Source: an uncultured Pseudoxanthomonas sp.
GTDB taxonomy: Bacteria; Pseudomonadota; Gammaproteobacteria; Xanthomonadales; Xanthomonadaceae
Direction of reading: 5' to 3'
NCBI GenBank assembly: GCA_946886405.1
Contig: CAMPIO010000133.1
Span: forward strand, 1-7,604
DNA length: 7,604 nt
Each line of letters begins with the position of its first letter. The first letter of the stretch is position 1. The position numbers and the translations under genes were made by a program. Of the stretch, positions 5,057-7,604 are shown piece by piece. The notes below the pieces were generated by a model. That model did no database searches, had not been told where the DNA came from, and saw nothing but the letters and a program-made list of their open reading frames with translations.

Positions 5057-6958
5057 TCAGCTGCCGACGTCCGGGCCGCGCAGCAGCGCGCGCCTCACTT
5101 CTTCCAGCGCATTGGGATCGTCGAGCGTCGACAAATCACCGGGATCGGCGCCCTGCGCCAGCGCCTGCAGCGAGCGCCGCAGCAGCTTGCCGGAGCGTGT
5201 CTTCGGCAGTGCATTGACGATGTAGACACGCGCCGGCCGCGCGACCGCGCCCAGGCTCTGTTCCACGGTACGGCGCATGCCATCGGCTGCCTGCACGCGT
5301 TCGTGGGGTTCGTCGGTCGACTGGCGCAGCGTGGCGAACACGACCGGTACCTGCCCCTTCAGTTCGTCGGCCACACCGATCACGGCGGCTTCCGCGACTG
5401 CCGGGAAACCCGACACGGACTCCTCGATCTCGCGCGTACCCAAGCGGTGCCCGGCGACGTTGATGACATCGTCCGTGCGACCGAGGATGAAGGTGTAGCC
5501 GTCCTCATCGCGGATCGCCCAGTCCAGCGAGCTGTACAGCAGTTCCTTGAAATGGCTGAAGTAGCTGGACAGGAAACGGGCGTCGTCGTTCCAGATGGTC
5601 GTCATGCAACCCGGCGGCAGCGGCGGCTGCATCACCAGCACGCCTTTCTGACCAGGGCCGACTTCCTCACCGGTGCTTTCGTCGATCACCTTCATCTTGT
5701 AGCCGAGGTTCGGGAACCCCGGCGAGCCGAAGCGTACCGGTTTCATGTCCAGGCCCGGCAGCAACGTCAGCGCCGGCCACCCGGTTTCGGTCTGCCAGTA
5801 GTTGTCGATCACCGGCCTGCCGATCGCGTCGGTGATCCAGTGCGCCGTCGGCTCGTCCAGCGGCTCGCCCGCCAGGAACAGGTATTTCAGCTCGGACAGG
5901 TCGTGGCGCTTGATGAAGTCGATGTCGTGCTTCTTCAGCACGCGGATCGCAGTCGGCGAGGAGAACATCGTGCGCACGCCGTACTGTTCGCACAACGCCC
6001 ACCAGATGCCCGCATCCGGCGTGATCGGCAGGCCTTCGTACAGCACCGACGTCGCACCGACGATCAGCGGACCATATACGTTGTAGGAGTGACCCACGGC
6101 CCAGCCGACGTCGGAGGTGGAGAACATCACCTGCCCCGGCCCTACGTCGAACACCGTGCGCATCGACAGCGCCATCGCCACCGCGTAGCCACCGACATCG
6201 CGCTGCACACCCTTCGGCTTGCCGGTGGTGCCAGAGGTATAGAGCAGATAACTCGGCTCGTTCGACTCCAGCCATTCCACGGGTACGTCCACATCGCCGA
6301 CCTCGGCGCGCAGCGCAGCGTAGTCCTCATCGCGTCCGGCGATCTTCGCTGCCGCTGGATCGAGGCCGCGCGAGACGATCAACACTTTGGCGGGTGGCGT
6401 GACGGCCTTCGTGCACGCCTCGTCGACCAGCGGCTTGTACGGGATGACCTTGCCGCCGCGGCTGCCGGCATCGGCAGCGATCAGCAGCTTGGGTTGCGCA
6501 TCGTCGATGCGCAGCGCCAGGTTATGCGCGGCGAAGCCACCGAACACCACCGAATGCACCGCGCCGATGCGCGCACAGGCCAGCATCGCGTACACGGCTT
6601 CGGCCATGTTCGGCATGTAGATGACGACGCGGTCGCCACGACCGACACCGAGCCGCTTGAGCACGGCGGCGAAGGCGTTCACCTCGCGGTACAACTCGCG
6701 GTAAGTGATCTCGCGGGTGACCTCGGTCTCGGTCGAGACGGCCACCAGCGCCAGCTGGTCGCCGCGATCGGCGACATGGCGGTCCACTGCGTTGTAGCAG
6801 AGGTTGGTCTGGCCGCCGACGAACCAGCGACGGAACGGAGGCTGCGAGTACTCCAGCACCTGCTGCGGCAGCACGTGCCAATGGATGGCCTTCGCTTCTT
6901 CGCCCCAGAAGGCCTCAGGCTGCTCGATCGAGCGCCGGTAGACATCTTCGTATGCCAT
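5057..6958 (-). CDS. prpE: Propionyl-CoA synthetase (propionate-CoA ligase)
   Basis: The enzyme activates propionate with ATP and CoA, via propionyl-AMP, to propionyl-CoA and so feeds PrpC. The 633-residue length matches PrpE (about 630) rather than Acs (about 650). Adenylate-forming motifs are visible: the P-loop YTSGTTGKPKG (240-250), YWQTETGWP (387-395), the hinge region GRTDDVINVAGHRLGT (493-508) and the catalytic lysine K591 in TRSGK, the usual lysine-acetylation control site. YWQTETGWP and LDWAIRDEDGY are typical of PrpE and differ from the WWQTETGG and GDxAxxDEDGY forms of acetyl-CoA synthetase, which supports the propionate call. The ATG at 6956-6958 has a strong GGGAGGAT site just upstream; the open frame continues to 7102 but through a terminator. 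It is not in the prpBC operon: it has its own upstream region and converges on the peptidase gene. Confidence 0.93.
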   Translation of the reverse strand: MAYEDVYRRSIEQPEAFWGEEAKAIHWHVLPQQVLEYSQPPFRRWFVGGQTNLCYNAVDRHVADRGDQLALVAVSTETEVTREITYRELYREVNAFAAVLKRLGVGRGDRVVIYMPNMAEAVYAMLACARIGAVHSVVFGGFAAHNLALRIDDAQPKLLIAADAGSRGGKVIPYKPLVDEACTKAVTPPAKVLIVSRGLDPAAAKIAGRDEDYAALRAEVGDVDVPVEWLESNEPSYLLYTSGTTGKPKGVQRDVGGYAVAMALSMRTVFDVGPGQVMFSTSDVGWAVGHSYNVYGPLIVGATSVLYEGLPITPDAGIWWALCEQYGVRTMFSSPTAIRVLKKHDIDFIKRHDLSELKYLFLAGEPLDEPTAHWITDAIGRPVIDNYWQTETGWPALTLLPGLDMKPVRFGSPGFPNLGYKMKVIDESTGEEVGPGQKGVLVMQPPLPPGCMTTIWNDDARFLSSYFSHFKELLYSSLDWAIRDEDGYTFILGRTDDVINVAGHRLGTREIEESVSGFPAVAEAAVIGVADELKGQVPVVFATLRQSTDEPHERVQAADGMRRTVEQSLGAVARPARVYIVNALPKTRSGKLLRRSLQALAQGADPGDLSTLDDPNALEEVRRALLRGPDVGS

Positions 6959-6961
6959 GCG

Positions 6962-6969
6962 ATCCTCCC
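6962..6969 (-). promoter_or_regulatory. prpE ribosome binding site
   Basis: GGGAGGAT on the minus strand, 3 nt plus the AT overlap before the ATG (core GGAGG to ATG about 5 nt), decides the prpE start against the longer open frame. Confidence 0.8.
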
Positions 6970-6988
6970 AGATGCAGCCACTGGAGCC

Positions 6989-6994
6989 AGCATA
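6989..6994 (-). promoter_or_regulatory. Possible -10 element of prpE
   Basis: TATGCT on the minus strand lies about 30 bp upstream of the prpE ATG and is the best -10-like hexamer in the gap. No good -35 stands at 17 bp, as expected if an activator or another sigma factor is needed. This is a weak prediction. Confidence 0.25.
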
Positions 6995-7010
6995 GTCCCG
7001 CACCGTGGCA

Positions 7011-7032
7011 GCGACCTTCCTACCTTGGTCGC
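7011..7032. promoter_or_regulatory. Inverted repeat upstream of prpE, candidate operator
   Basis: GCGACC (7011-7016) and GGTCGC (7027-7032) are perfect inverted arms separated by 10 bp, about one helical turn. The repeat lies just upstream of the possible -10, where a -35 would be. It differs from the TTGAT boxes before the HTH/citrate-synthase gene, so the two loci may not share a regulator. The function is inferred. Confidence 0.35.
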
Positions 7033-7058
7033 ATGGGACATTCCGTCGCACCCGAAAC

Positions 7059-7088
7059 GAAAACGCCGGGCACAGGCCCGGCGTTTTC
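7059..7088 (-). terminator. Intrinsic terminator of mdh
   Basis: A perfect 13-bp stem (GAAAACGCCGGGC with its complement, 7059-7071 and 7076-7088) has a 4-nt loop. Its GC core is followed on the minus strand by TTTTCGTTT. It starts 21 bp after the mdh stop and separates mdh from prpE. The A-run on the other side makes it potentially bidirectional. Confidence 0.82.
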
Positions 7089-7109
7089 CGTCTCGCTTGC
7101 AACCCGCGA

Positions 7110-7604
7110 TCAGCCCAGCAGATGCGCCACGCCGCTGCGTTCTTCTTCCAGCTCGCCCAGCGTCTTGTCGATGGCGGCCTGGCTGAAGGCGTCGACCGGC
7201 AGGTCCTTCACCATGGTGTACTCGCCGTTCTCGGTGGTGACGGCGAAACCGAACATCACGCCTTCCGGGATGCCGTAGCTGCCGTCGGACGGGATACCCA
7301 TCGTCACCCACTTGCCGTTGCTGCCCAGCACCCAGTCGCGCACATGGTCGATGGCGGCATTGGCAGCCGACGCCGCCGACGACAGCCCGCGCGCTTCGAT
7401 GATCGCGGCGCCGCGCTTGCCGACCTTCGGAATGAACTCGTTGGCGTTCCAGTCGGCGTCGTTGATCCTGTCCTTCAGCGACTGCCCGTTGACGGTGGCG
7501 AAGCGGTAGTCCGGGTACATGGTCGGGCTGTGGTTGCCCCACACGACCAGCTTCTCGATGTCGCCGACGGCCACGCCGGCCTTGTTCGCCAGCTGCGACA
7601 GCGC
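7110..7604 (-). CDS. mdh: Malate dehydrogenase, C-terminal half (truncated by window edge)
   Basis: This NAD-dependent TCA-cycle enzyme interconverts malate and oxaloacetate in the cytosol. The window shows the last 164 residues, about half of a typical 328-residue bacterial type. The catalytic histidine is visible in [14 protein letters not shown] (residue 25 of the fragment). Family motifs such as [24 protein letters not shown] and the C-terminal [20 protein letters not shown] segment (written here in pieces because of length limits) are characteristic of this MDH group. The N-terminal NAD-binding Rossmann part and the start codon lie beyond the right edge. The reading frame continues open to the last base (…[10 protein letters not shown]), so a GTG at 7574 is internal and not the start. 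A hairpin terminator follows the stop. The product supplies the oxaloacetate used by PrpC and citrate synthase, but it looks like a separate transcription unit. Confidence 0.95.
   Translation of the reverse strand, partial: ALSQLANKAGVAVGDIEKLVVWGNHSPTMYPDYRFATVNGQSLKDRINDADWNANEFIPKVGKRGAAIIEARGLSSAASAANAAIDHVRDWVLGSNGKWVTMGIPSDGSYGIPEGVMFGFAVTTENGEYTMVKDLPVDAFSQAAIDKTLGELEEERSGVAHLLG

Noticed and set aside
6959..7102. N-terminal extension of prpE by 48 codons
   Set aside because: It would begin upstream of the mdh terminator hairpin and translate through it. The ATG at 6958 has a strong Shine-Dalgarno and gives the normal family length.
5012..7186. Very long plus-strand open frame (over 700 codons) opposite prpE
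   Set aside because: It is an antisense shadow of a clear acyl-CoA synthetase gene in high-GC DNA. Its translation is rich in Arg/His/Gln/Val with no recognisable domain.
1..7604. CRISPR arrays, tRNA/rRNA genes, insertion sequences, phage genes or defence systems
   Set aside because: No regularly spaced repeats, tRNA-like cloverleaf, transposase or integrase were seen, and nearly all the sequence is accounted for by metabolic genes.

Overview
The window is high-GC bacterial DNA with tightly packed genes. The protein families, codon bias and a composite palindromic intergenic repeat all suggest a gammaproteobacterium of the Xanthomonadaceae/Lysobacteraceae type (Xanthomonas, Pseudoxanthomonas, Lysobacter, Stenotrophomonas relatives). 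This placement is inferred from sequence style and recognised families, not from a database search.

Layout from left to right. Bases 3-2190 (minus strand) carry two genes of the 2-methylcitrate cycle for propionate breakdown: prpB (methylisocitrate lyase, upstream) and prpC (2-methylcitrate synthase, downstream). They are separated by a 154-bp gap filled with nested inverted repeats. Transcription leaves the window just past prpC, so a 2-methylcitrate/2-methylaconitate processing gene such as acnD/prpF or prpD is expected beyond the left edge but is not visible. Bases 2191-2336 are a divergent control region. It holds an AT-rich cluster of TTGAT/ATCAA half-sites, a possible leaderless promoter for the rightward gene and a weak sigma-54-like match facing prpB. 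Bases 2337-3563 (plus strand) encode an unusual fusion: an N-terminal MerR/excisionase-like helix-turn-helix joined to a citrate-synthase fold that keeps all the expected active-site residues. Bases 3649-5055 (plus) encode a probably exported M14-family zinc carboxypeptidase-like protein. Bases 5057-6958 (minus) encode PrpE, propionyl-CoA synthetase, convergent with the peptidase gene and separated from it by one base. Bases 7059-7088 form a strong hairpin terminator. Bases 7110-7604 (minus) are the C-terminal half of malate dehydrogenase, cut by the window edge.

How the genes fit together: PrpE activates propionate to propionyl-CoA, PrpC condenses it with oxaloacetate to 2-methylcitrate, and PrpB cleaves 2-methylisocitrate to pyruvate and succinate. 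Malate dehydrogenase can regenerate the oxaloacetate. The most interesting element is the helix-turn-helix/citrate-synthase fusion. It is transcribed divergently from prpBC and is preceded by a palindrome in a position suited to a dimeric regulator. The hypothesis is that it is a transcription factor built from a citrate-synthase scaffold that senses substrates or products of the pathway, and it may still be catalytically active. The metabolic gene calls are secure; the regulatory model is inference.
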